Below, piece by piece: positions 41,229 to 51,496 of a DNA stretch of 64,000 bases. The DNA comes from Oxalobacteraceae bacterium UBA6704 (GTDB lineage: Bacteria; Pseudomonadota; Gammaproteobacteria; Burkholderiales; Burkholderiaceae_D): positions 62,001 through 126,000 of the forward strand of contig DKJA01000128.1 of the NCBI GenBank assembly GCA_002454505.1. The letters run 5' to 3'. The notes below the pieces were generated by a model, which saw nothing but the letters and a program-made list of their open reading frames with translations, was not told the origin of the DNA and searched no databases. The position numbers and the translations under genes were made by a program. Each line of letters opens with the position of its first letter. Position 1 is the first letter of the stretch.

Positions 41229-44200
41229 ATGCTGCTAGGTGCAGTTCGCGTCGCGTTGCGGCGCCCATATACGTTTGTCGTTCTCGCGCTGCTGATCCTC
41301 ATCGTCGGTCCGCTGGCCGCCCTGCGCACGCCGACCGACATTTTCCCCGACATCAGGATCCCCGTCATCGCCGTGGCCTGGCAGTACACGGGCCAGCCGC
41401 CCGACCAGATGGCCGGCCGCGTGTCGACGCTGTTCCAGCGCACGCTGACGACGACCGTCAACGACATCGAGCACATCGAGGCGAACACCTACCAGGGCGT
41501 GTCGATCGTGAAGATCTTCTTCCAGCCCGGCGTGGACATCGCGGTGGCCAATGCGCAGGTGACGGCGATCTCGCAGGCCGTGCTGCGGCAGATGCCGGCC
41601 GGGATCACGCCGCCGCTGATCCTGAACTACAACGCGGCCACCGTGCCGATCCTGCAGCTGGCGCTGTCCGGCACGGGCCTGTCCGAACAGCAGCTGTTCG
41701 ACCTGGGCATGAACACGCTGCGCACGCCGCTGGTCACCGTGCCCGGCGCGGCGATCCCGCTGCCGTACGGCGGCAAGCAGCGGCAGGTGCAGATCGACGT
41801 CAAGCCGGCGGCGCTGCAGGCGCTGGGCCTTTCCGCGCAAGATATCGCCACTGCGCTGGCGGCGCAGAACGTGCTGACGCCGGTGGGCACGCAGAAGATC
41901 GGCACGCTGGAATACACGATCCAGCTGAACAGCGCACCGTCGGCGATCGACGACCTGGGGCGCCTGCCGATCAAGGTCGTCAACGGCGCCACGATCTACC
42001 TGCGCGACGTGGCCGATGTCCACGACGGCAATGCGCCGCAGACCAATGTGGTGCACGTGGACGGCGGCCGCTCGGTGCTGATGTCGGTGCTGAAGAACGG
42101 TTCCGCGTCCACGCTGGCCATCGTCGACGGCATCCGCGCCAAGCTCGATGGCATGCGCGCCGGCCTGCCGGAGGCGCTGAAGGTCGTTCCGATCAACGAC
42201 CAGTCGGTGTTCGTGCGGGCGGCAGTGAAGGGCGTGGCGCTGGAAGGCGCGATCGCCGCCGCGCTGACCAGCATCATGATCCTGCTGTTCCTCGGCAGCT
42301 GGCGCTCCACCGTCATCATCGCCGTGTCAATTCCGCTGTCGATCCTCGGCTCGATCATCGCGCTGGCGGCAGTGGGCGAAACGCTGAACCTGATGACGCT
42401 GGGCGGGCTGGCGCTGGCCGTCGGCATCCTCGTCGACGATGCCACGGTGACCATCGAGAACATCAACTGGCACCTGGAGCAGGGCAAGGCAGTGGAAGCC
42501 TCGATCCTCGACGGCGCCGAGCAGATCGTCACGCCGGCGCTGGTGTCGCTGCTGTGCATCTGCATCGTGTTCATCCCGATGTTCTTCCTCGATGGCGTGG
42601 CGCGCTACCTGTTCGTGCCGATGGCCGAGGCGGTGATCTTCGCGATGGTGTGCTCGTTCATCCTGTCCCGCACGCTGGTGCCGACGATGGCCAACTGGCT
42701 GCTCAAGGCCCATGCGCCACATGGTCATCTGGCCCAGTCGAACAATCCGCTGGCCCGCTTCCAGCGCGGCTTCGAAGCCCGCTTCGAGCGCTTCCGCGAG
42801 GGCTATCACGGCGTGCTGAAAGGCGCCGTCGGCCGCCGGCCCGCGTTCATCGCCGGCTTTGCCGTCATCGTGCTGCTGTCATTCGGACTGCTGCCTTTCA
42901 TCGGCAGCAATTTCTTCCCGTCCGTCGATTCGGGCCAGGTGCTGATGCACGTGCGCGTGCCGATCGGCACCCGCGTCGAAGAGACGGCGGTGCGCTTCGC
43001 GCAGATCGAGCAGGCGATCCGCCGCGTGATTCCGTCCGGCGAGATCGAAACGCTGGTCGACAATATCGGCCTGCCGTCGTCGGCCATCAACCTCACCTAC
43101 AACAACACCGGCACGATGGGTTCGCAGGACGGCGACTTCCAGATCGCGCTGCGCGAAGGCCATGGCCCGACGGCCGATTATGTGCGGCGCTTGCGCGACG
43201 AGCTGCCGCGCGCCTTCCCCGACACCACGTTCTCGTTCCCGCCGGCGGACATCGTCAGCCAGATCCTGAACTTCGGGGCGCCGGCGCCGGTCGACGTGCA
43301 GGTGCGCGGCCGCGACATCGCTGCCAATTACGCCTACGCGCAGCAGCTCCTCAAGCGCATCAAGGCGATTCCCGGCATTGCCGACGCGCGCATCCAGCAG
43401 TCGAACCGCGCGCCCGTGTTCAACGTGGACGTCGACCGCACGCAGGCCCAGTTGCTGGGCCTGACCACGCGCGACGTGACCAACAGCCTGGTGGTCAACC
43501 TGGCCGGCAGCAGCCAGGTGTCGCCGACGTACTGGCTCAATCCGCAGAACGGCGTCACCTATCCGATCGTCATGCAGACGCCCCAATATGAATTGGATTC
43601 GCTGGCCGCCTTGTCGAATCTCCCTGTCGGCAACGGCACCAACGCCAACGCGGCCACGCTGGGCGGCGTGGCGGAAATCGTCCGCGGCAACGGCAGTGCG
43701 CTGATCAGCCAGTACGACGTGCAGCCGATGGTGCAGATCCACGCCACCACGCAGGACCGCGACCTGGGCGGCGTGGCGCGCGACATCCGCCGTGTGCTGG
43801 AAGAAACCAGGGCGGACGTGCCGAAGGGCGCATCGGTCGAGATCCTCGGCCAGGTGAAGACGATGGAGCGGGCCTTCTCCGGCCTGCTGTTCGGCCTGCT
43901 GGGCGCGATCGTGCTGATCTATCTGCTCATCGTCGTCAACTTCCAGTCATGGCTCGATCCGGCCGTCATCGTGTCGGCGCTGCCGGCCGCGCTGGCCGGC
44001 ATCGTCTGGATGCTGTTCCTCACCGATACCTCGCTGTCGGTCCCTGCACTGACGGGCGCCATCATGTGCATGGGCGTGGCGACTGCCAACAGCGTGCTCG
44101 TGATCAGCTTCGCGCGCGAGCGTCTCGACGAACTGGGCGACGCCACCGCCGCCGCGCTGGAAGCGGGCTAAGTGCGCTTCCGCCCCGTGCTGATGACGGC

Positions 44201-44414
44201 ACTGGCCATGATCATCGGCATGCTGCCGATGGCGCTGGGCCTGGGCGAGGGCGGCGAACAGAATGCGCCGCTGGGCCGCGCCGTCATCGGTGGCCTGATC
44301 TGCTCGACGATCGCCACGCTGGTGTTCGTCCCCGTTGTCTTCAGCCTCGTTCACGACTGGCAGGCGCGCCGCGCCGCGCAACCTTCTTCTACCGGAGTTC
44401 CCGATGCCATTTAA
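41229..44414 (+). pseudogene. RND efflux permease split by one in-frame TAA
   Basis: HAE1-type inner-membrane RND pump. The first part (41229-44171, 980 aa) covers the pore domain and most membrane segments (GILVDDATVTIENINWHLEQ near segment 4 carries the proton-relay Asp pair). The frame meets TAA at 44169-44171 and continues without shift from GTG 44172 for 80 more codons (VRFRPVLMTALAMIIGMLPM, then GGEQNAPLGRAVIGGLICST), which are the usual last segments. Without the stop the protein would be 1061 aa, normal for the family. Either a recent nonsense mutation, a sequencing error, or two chains. The adaptor gene overlaps the 3' end by 11 nt. Confidence 0.88.
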
Positions 44415-45543
44415 ATCCCTGTCGCGGCCGCAGCTGGCCGCTGGTGCAGTTGCCGTCCTGGCCGTAGTGGCCGTCGTCAGCGGCATCGCCAGCCGCCGCT
44501 CGCATGCCGAGCAGCTGCAGCACAGCACCGCCGAACGCGCGATTCCCACCGTGGCGCTGATCGCACCCACCGTCACGCCGGCCGCGCCGCTGGAACTGCC
44601 GGCGCGGATCGAAGCATGGTCGCGCGCGCCGATCTATGCGCGCGTCAGCGGCTATCTGCAGAAGTGGAATGCCGATATCGGCACGCCGGTGAAAGCGGGC
44701 CAGGTGCTGGCGCAGATCGAGATCCCCGACCAGGACCAGCAACTGCGCCAGGCGCAGGCCGAACTGGCCACCGCCCGCGCCAACCTGACGCTGGCGGCCA
44801 GCACGGCCAAGCGCTGGCAGGCACTGCTCGAAGCGAAGGCCGTCTCGACGCAGGAAGTGGACGAGAAGGCCGGCGACCTGGCGGCCCGGCAGTCGAACGT
44901 GCTGGCATTGCAGGCGAATGTGGAACGGCTGGCGACGCTGCAGCGCTACGCGAAGATCGTCGCGCCGTTCGATGGCGTGGTCACGGCCCGCAACACGGAT
45001 GTCGGCGCACTGATCACGGTGGGCGGCGCGGCCGGCAGCGAGTTGTTCGTCGTGTCGGATACCCGAAAACTGCGCATCTACGTCAACGTGCCGCAGCGGC
45101 AGCTGGCGCAGATCAAGCCGGGCAGCACGGCGCAGCTGGCGGTGCCCGAGCGGCCCGGCCAGCACTGGACCGCCACCGTGCAGTCGCTGGCGCAGGCGAT
45201 CAGCGCTTCGTCCGGCACGATGCTGGTGCAGCTGTCGGTGGATAACCAGGATGGCGCGCTGGTGCCGGGCGCGTTTGCCACGGCCCGCTTCGACACCGCA
45301 AGTGGCGACGGCAGCGTCAGCGTGCCGCCCGGCGCCGTCATCACCGGGAAGAACGGCGTACAGGTGGCCACCGTCGATGGCGCCGGCAAGGTGCAATTGA
45401 AGCAGGTGTCGATCGCGCGGGACCTGGGCAGCGCGGTGCAGCTGGACGGCCTGGCGCCGCAGGTGCGCGTGATCGCCAATCCGCCGGACGGCCTCGCAAA
45501 TGGGGACGTGGTGCGGGTAGCGGCGGCTGCGCAAGACAGGTAA
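44404..45543 (+). CDS. RND periplasmic adaptor (membrane fusion protein)
   Basis: 379 aa from ATG 44404, overlapping the permease 3' end. N-terminal membrane anchor (about 11-28) without lipobox, then lipoyl halves (IYARVSGYLQKWNADIGTPV, about 77-96; YAKIVAPFDGVVTARNTDVG, about 182-201) around a helical hairpin (about 105-175), beta-barrel and membrane-proximal domains. Links the inner-membrane pump to an outer-membrane channel; no channel gene is present in the window. It stays intact although its permease is interrupted, which suggests that the lesion is recent or the pump still works. Confidence 0.92.
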   Translation: MPFKSLSRPQLAAGAVAVLAVVAVVSGIASRRSHAEQLQHSTAERAIPTVALIAPTVTPAAPLELPARIEAWSRAPIYARVSGYLQKWNADIGTPVKAGQVLAQIEIPDQDQQLRQAQAELATARANLTLAASTAKRWQALLEAKAVSTQEVDEKAGDLAARQSNVLALQANVERLATLQRYAKIVAPFDGVVTARNTDVGALITVGGAAGSELFVVSDTRKLRIYVNVPQRQLAQIKPGSTAQLAVPERPGQHWTATVQSLAQAISASSGTMLVQLSVDNQDGALVPGAFATARFDTASGDGSVSVPPGAVITGKNGVQVATVDGAGKVQLKQVSIARDLGSAVQLDGLAPQVRVIANPPDGLANGDVVRVAAAAQDR

Positions 45544-45602
45544 CGGAAGCCGCAGGGGCGCATTGGCGTATACTCGGCGCGCTTTCATCCGCCACCGCCA
45601 CC

Positions 45603-46064
45603 ATGCCAACGAACCAACACCAGGGCGCCGACACCGACGCCGAAACCGTCCTCGAGACGGTGCACACGATCATGCACCTGTACCGCGCGCGCCAGTTCCG
45701 CGCGCTGCGCGACGGCCCGCACGACGTGACGCACATGGAAAGCAAGGTGCTGGGCTTCTTCGCCCGCCGGCCGGGCGCAAACCAGAGCGACCTGATGGTC
45801 CACTCGGGCCGCGACAAGGCGCAGCTGGCCCGCCTCGTGCGCGGCCTGCGCGACAAGGGATTACTGGAAGCCCGGGCGGATGAAGGCGATCGCCGCAGCA
45901 CGCGGCTGCAGCTGACGGAAGCGGGCCAGGCGCTCTACGCCAGCCTGCACGCGGCCGGTGCGGAACTGTCGCGCGAGGCGCTGGCGGGCATGAGCGAAGG
46001 AGAGTGCCGGCAGCTGGCGCAGCTGCTGGAAAAAGTCCGCGTCAACCTCGACGCGGACGAATAG
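45603..46064 (+). CDS. MarR-family regulator
   Basis: 153 aa. Winged helix about 40-115 with RRPGANQSDLMVHSGRDKAQ, LVRGLRDKGLLEARADEGDR and RSTRLQLTEAG, the MarR wing and recognition helix. It lies 59 nt after the adaptor on the same strand, so probably regulates the efflux operon and itself in response to a phenolic or other pump substrate (inference). The palindrome at 41103 is one possible operator. Confidence 0.9.
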   Translation: MPTNQHQGADTDAETVLETVHTIMHLYRARQFRALRDGPHDVTHMESKVLGFFARRPGANQSDLMVHSGRDKAQLARLVRGLRDKGLLEARADEGDRRSTRLQLTEAGQALYASLHAAGAELSREALAGMSEGECRQLAQLLEKVRVNLDADE

Positions 46065-46067
46065 ACT

Positions 46068-46430
46068 TCAGCGCAGCACCACGGCGACGAGACCGGCCGC
46101 AATGGCCAGTCCGCCGGCCACCTTGGCCGCGCGCGCCGTCTGCTTTTCGGCATACGTCATCACCGCCACGGCGATCCACGCGCCGATCGACAGCACGCCG
46201 CACCACAGCACGATGGCCTGGCCCGTTTCGCGCAGCGCCAGGCAGCACCACAGCGAGATGGGCAGCGCGATGGCGCCGGCCAGCTGCAGCATCCGGCGCA
46301 GCTGCAGCGGCGGTTCGCTGCCGCGGCCGTGGATGCCGGCCCAGTGGCGGTCCATCGCCAGGCCCAGCGCGGCAAAGCCGGCGGTTGCCGCGGCCAGCGC
46401 GGTCACGGCAAAGAAAAAAGCGGCGTTCAT
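46068..46430 (-). CDS. DUF3325 membrane protein
   Basis: 120 aa with four hydrophobic segments and MDRHWAGIHGRG between the first and second. DUF3325 proteins travel with TonB receptors and PepSY reductase-like proteins in iron uptake operons. Its start overlaps the PepSY gene stop (ATGA), making it the last gene of the iron operon. No catalytic residue is apparent. The stop converges on the MarR gene, 3 nt away. Confidence 0.85.
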   Translation of the reverse strand: MNAAFFFAVTALAAATAGFAALGLAMDRHWAGIHGRGSEPPLQLRRMLQLAGAIALPISLWCCLALRETGQAIVLWCGVLSIGAWIAVAVMTYAEKQTARAAKVAGGLAIAAGLVAVVLR

Positions 46431-48040
46431 GCATTGCTCCCGGCGAGTTCGGTTTGCGGCGCGGCCCTGGCCGGCGCCGGTTTCTGTGCTTTGGTCTTGC
46501 CCAGGTGGTGGGCGGCATATACGAGGCCCACGCCCAGCAGCAGCGACACGAGGTCGAAGCCGGCCACGGCCCACAGCCCTTGCGGGATACTGGTCAACAG
46601 GCTGGCACCGCCCGTCAGGCCGTTCAGCACGGGCAGCAGCGCGAACGCGACGCCGCCCAGCAGCAGCTGGATGCGCCACATCGGGCGGCCCGGCTTGATC
46701 AGCGCCGCGACGGCGGCGATGCCCCAGGCCGTGAAGAACCAGCGGATCTCCGCTTCCGGCCGCTGTTCCATCGCGGCCGCCAGCAGGCGGTTGGCCCAGA
46801 AGAACGCGGCCATCGCCAGCGGCAGGCCCGCCACGGCGCCGATGTTCAGGCCATCGACGAGGCGCAGGCCGAAGCCGATCCGTCCGGCCTTCAGGTGCTT
46901 CGGGCGTTCCTTGACGGCCCACAGCAGCATGCCGGTGGCCACCATCAGGCAGCCGGCCAGGCCGGAGACGAAGAAGAAGGCGCGCACGAACGGGTCGGCA
47001 AAGCGGCCGATGTGCAGGCCGTACATCACGCCGCGTGTCGCCGCCGCGCCGCCACTGGCTTCATCGGGCGGCGACGTGAGGCGGCCGGACACGCCGTCGA
47101 ACATCAGCGTCGGCTGGTCGGACGTGATGCCATGCTCGCCGCTGCGGGTGATCGCCACGGTAGCGTTGGCGTCGTTCGGGAAGGAGACCGTCACGCGCGC
47201 CGCGCCCGCGCCATGCCACTGGCGGCTGGCTTCTTCCAGCATCGGCACCAGCGGCGCCAGCGCGGCCGGCTGTTTTGCCGCTTTCGCGTCGCCCGCCGGA
47301 CCCTTGAACAGTTCGGCAAAGAAGGTGTCCTGCTTGTCGCCCGGGTAGACCGCCTGGATCCCCTGCGGGAAGTACAGGAACATCAGCGTCAGCAGGCCGG
47401 TGTAGGTGATCATCAGGTGATACGGCAGCGCCAGCACGGCCGACACGTTATGGAAGTCCAGCCAGGAGCGCTGGCCCTTGTTGGGCCGGAAGGTGAAGAA
47501 GTCCTTGAAGATGCGCTTGTGCGTGACGATGCCGGAGATGATCGCCACCAGCATGAACATCGCGCAGATGCCGACGATCCACCGGCCCCAGATGGCCGGC
47601 ATGTAGTGCAGGTCGAAGTGCAGGCGGAAGAAGAAGTCGCCGCCGCGCGTTTCGCGGGGCTTGGAGATTTCCTCGCCGGTGGCGGGATCGAGCAGCGCGC
47701 TTTCGAAACCGCGCCGGCCGCCGCGGCCCTTCTGGCCATCCTTGCGCGGCGCCGACCAGCCGGCGCGCAGCGCGGGCTCGCGTTCGGTCGGCATCGTGAT
47801 GAACCAGCGCGGGCTGTTCGGCGCGCGTTGCTGCAGCGTCTCGACCGCGTGGCCCAGCGCCACCGTCTGCGGCACCTGCGCATGGGAGGCGTTGTGCAGC
47901 TCGGGCTTCATCCACAGCGTGATCTCGTCGCGGTAATAGCTGGCCGTGCCGCAGGCGAACACCATGAACAGCACCCAGCCCACCAGCAGGCCGGACCAGG
48001 TGTGCAGCCACGCCATCGACTGGCGGAATCCCTCTTTCAT
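46427..48040 (-). CDS. PepSY-associated membrane protein, likely ferric-siderophore reductase-type
   Basis: 537 aa from ATG 48040 (MKEGFRQSMAWLHTWSGLLV). About six or more membrane segments with heme-type histidines (HTWSG, LHFDLHYM, DFHNVSAVLALPYHLMITYTG split, YGLHIGRFADP) and two periplasmic PepSY-like regions. Such proteins reduce or release iron from imported siderophores at the inner membrane. Sits between DUF3649 and DUF3325 genes with ATGA overlaps on both sides. The electron donor is unknown. Confidence 0.88.
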   Translation of the reverse strand: MKEGFRQSMAWLHTWSGLLVGWVLFMVFACGTASYYRDEITLWMKPELHNASHAQVPQTVALGHAVETLQQRAPNSPRWFITMPTEREPALRAGWSAPRKDGQKGRGGRRGFESALLDPATGEEISKPRETRGGDFFFRLHFDLHYMPAIWGRWIVGICAMFMLVAIISGIVTHKRIFKDFFTFRPNKGQRSWLDFHNVSAVLALPYHLMITYTGLLTLMFLYFPQGIQAVYPGDKQDTFFAELFKGPAGDAKAAKQPAALAPLVPMLEEASRQWHGAGAARVTVSFPNDANATVAITRSGEHGITSDQPTLMFDGVSGRLTSPPDEASGGAAATRGVMYGLHIGRFADPFVRAFFFVSGLAGCLMVATGMLLWAVKERPKHLKAGRIGFGLRLVDGLNIGAVAGLPLAMAAFFWANRLLAAAMEQRPEAEIRWFFTAWGIAAVAALIKPGRPMWRIQLLLGGVAFALLPVLNGLTGGASLLTSIPQGLWAVAGFDLVSLLLGVGLVYAAHHLGKTKAQKPAPARAAPQTELAGSNA

Positions 48041-48366
48041 GCCGCCCCCTTCAATAACATCAGCAGTACCGCGGGGATCGCGCCGAACACGATCAGGCCG
48101 CCGATCGCCCGCGCCACGGTGTGCGTGGCGAAGCACCACATCACCGCGCAGGGGTAGATGACGAGGGCCAGCATGGTGGCCGTCAGCGCCGCTTCCACGC
48201 GCACGGCGGGCAGCATCACGGCCAGCGCGGCGGCCCACAGCGCGGATACCGCGTAGCCGCCGAAGATGGCGGCCAGCGCGCGTGCCGCGACGGCGGTGCG
48301 ATAGCGCCAGCCCGGCCCCGTTTTCCTTTTCGGGGCCGGCTGGCCCCCGATCGTCTGTGCTGTCAT
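48037..48366 (-). CDS. DUF3649 membrane protein
   Basis: 109 aa, ATG 48366. Three hydrophobic segments; FGGYAVSALWAAALAVMLP (about 34-52), AALTATMLALVIYPCAVMWC (about 58-77) and a final GLIVFGAIPAVLLMLLKGA. DUF3649 is a regular companion of PepSY and DUF3325 proteins behind TonB siderophore receptors. Begins 7 nt after the receptor stop and overlaps the PepSY start. Confidence 0.86.
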   Translation of the reverse strand: MTAQTIGGQPAPKRKTGPGWRYRTAVAARALAAIFGGYAVSALWAAALAVMLPAVRVEAALTATMLALVIYPCAVMWCFATHTVARAIGGLIVFGAIPAVLLMLLKGAA

Positions 48367-48373
48367 CGCTGCC

Positions 48374-50581
48374 TCAGAAGGTGGCACGCAGCGTCGCGGT
48401 GACGTTGCGCGGTTCGCCGTACCAGTTGCTGCCGGACGTGCTGCCCAGCGTGCGGTAGTACGTCTTGTCGAAGATGTTGTTCAGGTTGACGCTGGCCATC
48501 AGGTTGGGGGTGATCTGGTAAGCCACGCGGCCGGACCAGGTGGCATAGCCGGCCTGCGACAGGCGCAGCACGCCGCTGGTCTTGTACGTTTCGGACTGCG
48601 CATTGACACCGCCGCCGACGGACCATGCCGTGCCGGACGGCTGCCACGTGCCCCAGATGCGCGCCATGTGGCGCGGCGTGAACGTGGACAGCGGCTGGTT
48701 CTCGTTGGCGCTCGGCGCGCCGGTGGCGGTGCGGTCGTGCAGGTAGCGAGTCTGGTTGTAGGTATAGCCGGCGGTCAGCTGCACGCCCGGCAGCACGGCG
48801 CCGGACACTTCCGCATCCAGGCCCTGGCTGCGCACGCGGCCCTCGCCGACGAAGCATGCGCCGCCGACGGGCGAAGCGGGGCAGGGCGACGGATTCAGGG
48901 GATCGCTCTGCGAGCGGTTCTCTTCGATGATGCGGAACACGGCCAGCGCCACGTTCAGGCTGCCGCCGTACAGGGCGCCCTTGAGGCCCGCTTCGTAATT
49001 GCTGCCGGTGGCCGGCGCGAGCCGGTCGCCGCTGGCGGTGAACTGGTTGGCCTGCGAGCGGAAGATTTCCGCGTAACTGAGGTAGGTGGTCCAGTCGCGG
49101 GCGAAGTCGTAGCTCAGCGCCGCGTACGGGGTGAACTCGCCGTCCTCCTTGTACGGCGCCGTCGAATACACGCCGGTGACCTGGTTGCGCACCGACTCCT
49201 TCCAGTTGCTGACACGGCCGCCGAGCACCAGTTTCACCTGGTCCGCCAGGGCCAGGCGTACCGACGCATAGCCGCCGGACTGCTCGGTGTCCCTGAACGT
49301 GTTCGCCGCGGCGCGCGCCGGTTCGTTCGGATACCAGCCGAAGGCGTGCGCATCGAACGTGAACGGATCGATGCCCGAATTCGGCACGGCGTACAGCTGG
49401 CTGTAGTAGTCGTAGTCGCGCTGCTGCCAGTTGGCGCCGACGATGACGTCGTGCTTGCGGCCGAAGGCGGCGAAGCTGCCCTCCAGCGTGGCATCGACGC
49501 CGCTCTGCTTGCCCAGCAGGTGCTGGTGGAACGACGACAGCGTCGGGCCCAGGTTGGTGGCCGGATTGACGGCGCCGAAAGCGGAGCCGCTGAAGTCGTC
49601 GTTGTCTTCCTTCATCCGCGATGCGGCGACACGCACCTTCCAGTCGGCGTTGAAGCGGTGATTCAGGTCGGCGAAGAAGGTGGTGGATTTGACGTCCGTC
49701 TTCGACCACGCGCCGTTCAGGTAGGTGGAACGGAGCAGGTTCAGGTCGCGGCCATCGGCGAAGCGTGGCAGGCCGCCGTAGAACGGCACCATGTCGTTGC
49801 GCTCGTACTGCACGCCGCCGGCCACGGTGGTGTTCGCGCCCAGGTCCGCTTCCACGATGGCATAGCCGACGGAGCGCTTCGCGTTCGCCACGTCGTAGAA
49901 ATAATCGCGGTCTTCGCGCGCCGCCACCACGCGGGCGCGCAGCGTGCCGGCATCGTTCAGCATGAAGCTGGCATCGCCGTCGGCGCGGTAGTTGTTCCAC
50001 CGGCCCGCGCTCAGCTGGCCCTGCACCTGGTTGTGTTTCAGCGGCCGCTTGCGCACCAGGTTCACCGTGCCGCCGGGATTGCCGGCGCCGTTGAACAGGC
50101 CGGCCGGGCCGCGCAGCACTTCGACCGCGTCGAAGATGGCCAGGTCGGGGCTGATCGCAAAGCCGTTGGCCCGCTGCGAGGCCACGCCGTCGTACTGGAT
50201 CGTCTCGATGGTGAAGCCGCGCGACGTGAACGTGCGCTCGTAGCTGCTGCCTTGTTCGACGACGATGCCGGTGGTGGCCTGCAGTGCCTCGTCGAGCGTG
50301 CGCAGGTTCTGGTCGTCCAGCCGCTTGCGGGTGACGACGGACACGGATTGCGGCGTCTCGCGCAGCGTGCGGTTGCCCTTGCCGATCGTGACGGTACCGG
50401 CGGTGTACGAGTCTTCCAGCCGGTCGGTGGACACGACCACCTGCTGCATCGTCGTTTCCTGCGGTTCGGCGGCGGCGGTCACTGCAGGATAAGCGCAGAC
50501 CAGCGCGAACGGCAGGGCGAGCAGGCGGGGAGCACAGTGGGGAGCAAAACGGGAACGGCGGGAAGCGGCGCTGCGGGACAT
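48374..50581 (-). CDS. TonB-dependent siderophore receptor
   Basis: 735 aa from ATG 50581 (the frame extends to 50725 across the Fur box, which is unlikely to be coding). Signal peptide about 1-38; plug domain (about 60-200) with RTLRETPQSVSVVTRKRLDD, the typical siderophore-receptor plug; then a 22-strand barrel ending FDKTYYRTLGSTSGSNWYGE and a C-terminal Phe (LRATF). Imports a ferric siderophore across the outer membrane; the ligand is not predictable, though the plug is of the ferrichrome/coprogen type. Iron-repressed via the Fur box at 50659. Confidence 0.95.
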   Translation of the reverse strand: MSRSAASRRSRFAPHCAPRLLALPFALVCAYPAVTAAAEPQETTMQQVVVSTDRLEDSYTAGTVTIGKGNRTLRETPQSVSVVTRKRLDDQNLRTLDEALQATTGIVVEQGSSYERTFTSRGFTIETIQYDGVASQRANGFAISPDLAIFDAVEVLRGPAGLFNGAGNPGGTVNLVRKRPLKHNQVQGQLSAGRWNNYRADGDASFMLNDAGTLRARVVAAREDRDYFYDVANAKRSVGYAIVEADLGANTTVAGGVQYERNDMVPFYGGLPRFADGRDLNLLRSTYLNGAWSKTDVKSTTFFADLNHRFNADWKVRVAASRMKEDNDDFSGSAFGAVNPATNLGPTLSSFHQHLLGKQSGVDATLEGSFAAFGRKHDVIVGANWQQRDYDYYSQLYAVPNSGIDPFTFDAHAFGWYPNEPARAAANTFRDTEQSGGYASVRLALADQVKLVLGGRVSNWKESVRNQVTGVYSTAPYKEDGEFTPYAALSYDFARDWTTYLSYAEIFRSQANQFTASGDRLAPATGSNYEAGLKGALYGGSLNVALAVFRIIEENRSQSDPLNPSPCPASPVGGACFVGEGRVRSQGLDAEVSGAVLPGVQLTAGYTYNQTRYLHDRTATGAPSANENQPLSTFTPRHMARIWGTWQPSGTAWSVGGGVNAQSETYKTSGVLRLSQAGYATWSGRVAYQITPNLMASVNLNNIFDKTYYRTLGSTSGSNWYGEPRNVTATLRATF

Positions 50582-50658
50582 GCGGGAACTTTCTTCAGGT
50601 TGAACGGGATTCCCTTTGCAGCGGCAAACGCGGCAGCTGGCGTGGATGCGAATACAAA

Positions 50659-50673
50659 TGAGAATTATTCTCA
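50659..50673. promoter_or_regulatory. Fur box
   Basis: TGAGAAT-T-ATTCTCA, a perfect 7-1-7 palindrome matching the Fur core, 78 nt upstream of the receptor start and 125 nt before the divergent siderophore-interacting protein gene. Iron repression of both transcripts is expected. Confidence 0.85.
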
Positions 50674-50735
50674 AGTATGACAAAGTTGGTACATTAATGC
50701 AACCTCTGGCGACATTCGCGCACACACGAGAAGTT

Positions 50736-50752
50736 GGTTGACAAGATCAACC
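50736..50752. promoter_or_regulatory. Second palindrome in the iron intergenic region
   Basis: GGTTGA-CAAGA-TCAACC, perfect 6-5-6 inverted repeat 46 nt before the siderophore-interacting protein start. Possible operator of an unidentified regulator. Confidence 0.4.
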
Positions 50753-50797
50753 TTTCAGCGGCAGAATGGGTGACTTTATCAACCAAATGGGGCGACC

Positions 50798-51496
50798 ATG
50801 AGCAAACAGATCCAGCGCGTACGGCACGAACTCAAACGGCGCGATGTCGAAGTGGCGCGTGTCGCGCCATTGGGCGCGCACTTCGTCAGCGTCACGTTCA
50901 GGGGCGACGACCTGGCCGACTTCGTGTCGGCGTCGTTCGACGACCACGTCAAGTTCGTGTTGGGCGAAGACGTCCGCCGCGATTACACGCCGCGCCATTA
51001 CGACCGCGATGCACGCGAGCTGACCATCGAATTCGCGCTGCATGGCGACGGCGCGTGCGCCAACTGGGCACGGCAGGCCGCCGTTGGCCAGCAGGTGGCG
51101 ATCGCCGGCCCGCGCGGCTCGATGATCGTGCCGGCCGATTTCGGCTTCCACCTGCTGGCCGGCGACGAAACGGCGCTGCCGGCCATCCGCCGCCGCATGG
51201 AGGAGCTGCCGGCCGGCGTGCGCGCCATCGTGATCGTCGCCACCGACGAAGCACTCGACCTTCACAGCGCCGCGCAGCTGGACGTGTGGCAGGTCGCCGA
51301 CGGCAACGCGCTGGTCGACGCGATCCGCGCGATGCCGCTGCCGCTTGAGGACGCCTTCGTGTGGTTCGGCGGCGAAGCCTCCGTCGCCGCCCGCGTGCGC
51401 GACGTGGTGCACGGCGAAAAAGGCTTCCCGCGCGACGCGAGCCGCATCTCGGCGTACTGGAAGCAGGGCGCTTCCAATCATCACGAAGACTTGTAA
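50798..51496 (+). CDS. Siderophore-interacting protein (FAD-dependent ferric reductase)
   Basis: 232 aa. FAD-binding barrel (about 1-115; YTPRHYDRDARELTIEFALH carries the flavin-binding pattern, GPRGSMIVPADF the second half) and NAD(P)H-binding SIP domain (about 120-232; LLAGDETALPAIRRRMEELP, FVWFGGEASVAARVRDVV, SAYWKQGASNHHED). Reduces ferric siderophores in the cytoplasm to release iron. Divergent from the TonB receptor and presumably Fur-controlled. Confidence 0.94.
   Translation: MSKQIQRVRHELKRRDVEVARVAPLGAHFVSVTFRGDDLADFVSASFDDHVKFVLGEDVRRDYTPRHYDRDARELTIEFALHGDGACANWARQAAVGQQVAIAGPRGSMIVPADFGFHLLAGDETALPAIRRRMEELPAGVRAIVIVATDEALDLHSAAQLDVWQVADGNALVDAIRAMPLPLEDAFVWFGGEASVAARVRDVVHGEKGFPRDASRISAYWKQGASNHHEDL

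Noticed and set aside
44172..44414. An independent 80-aa membrane protein gene
   Set aside because: It is the natural C-terminal end of the RND permease in the same frame directly after the stop; no separate ribosome-binding site is visible.
50736..50752. GGTTGA-CAAGA-TCAACC as a Crp/Fnr oxalate-regulon site
   Set aside because: Spacing and half-site edges differ from the three oxalate sites, and it lies in the iron-uptake promoter region.
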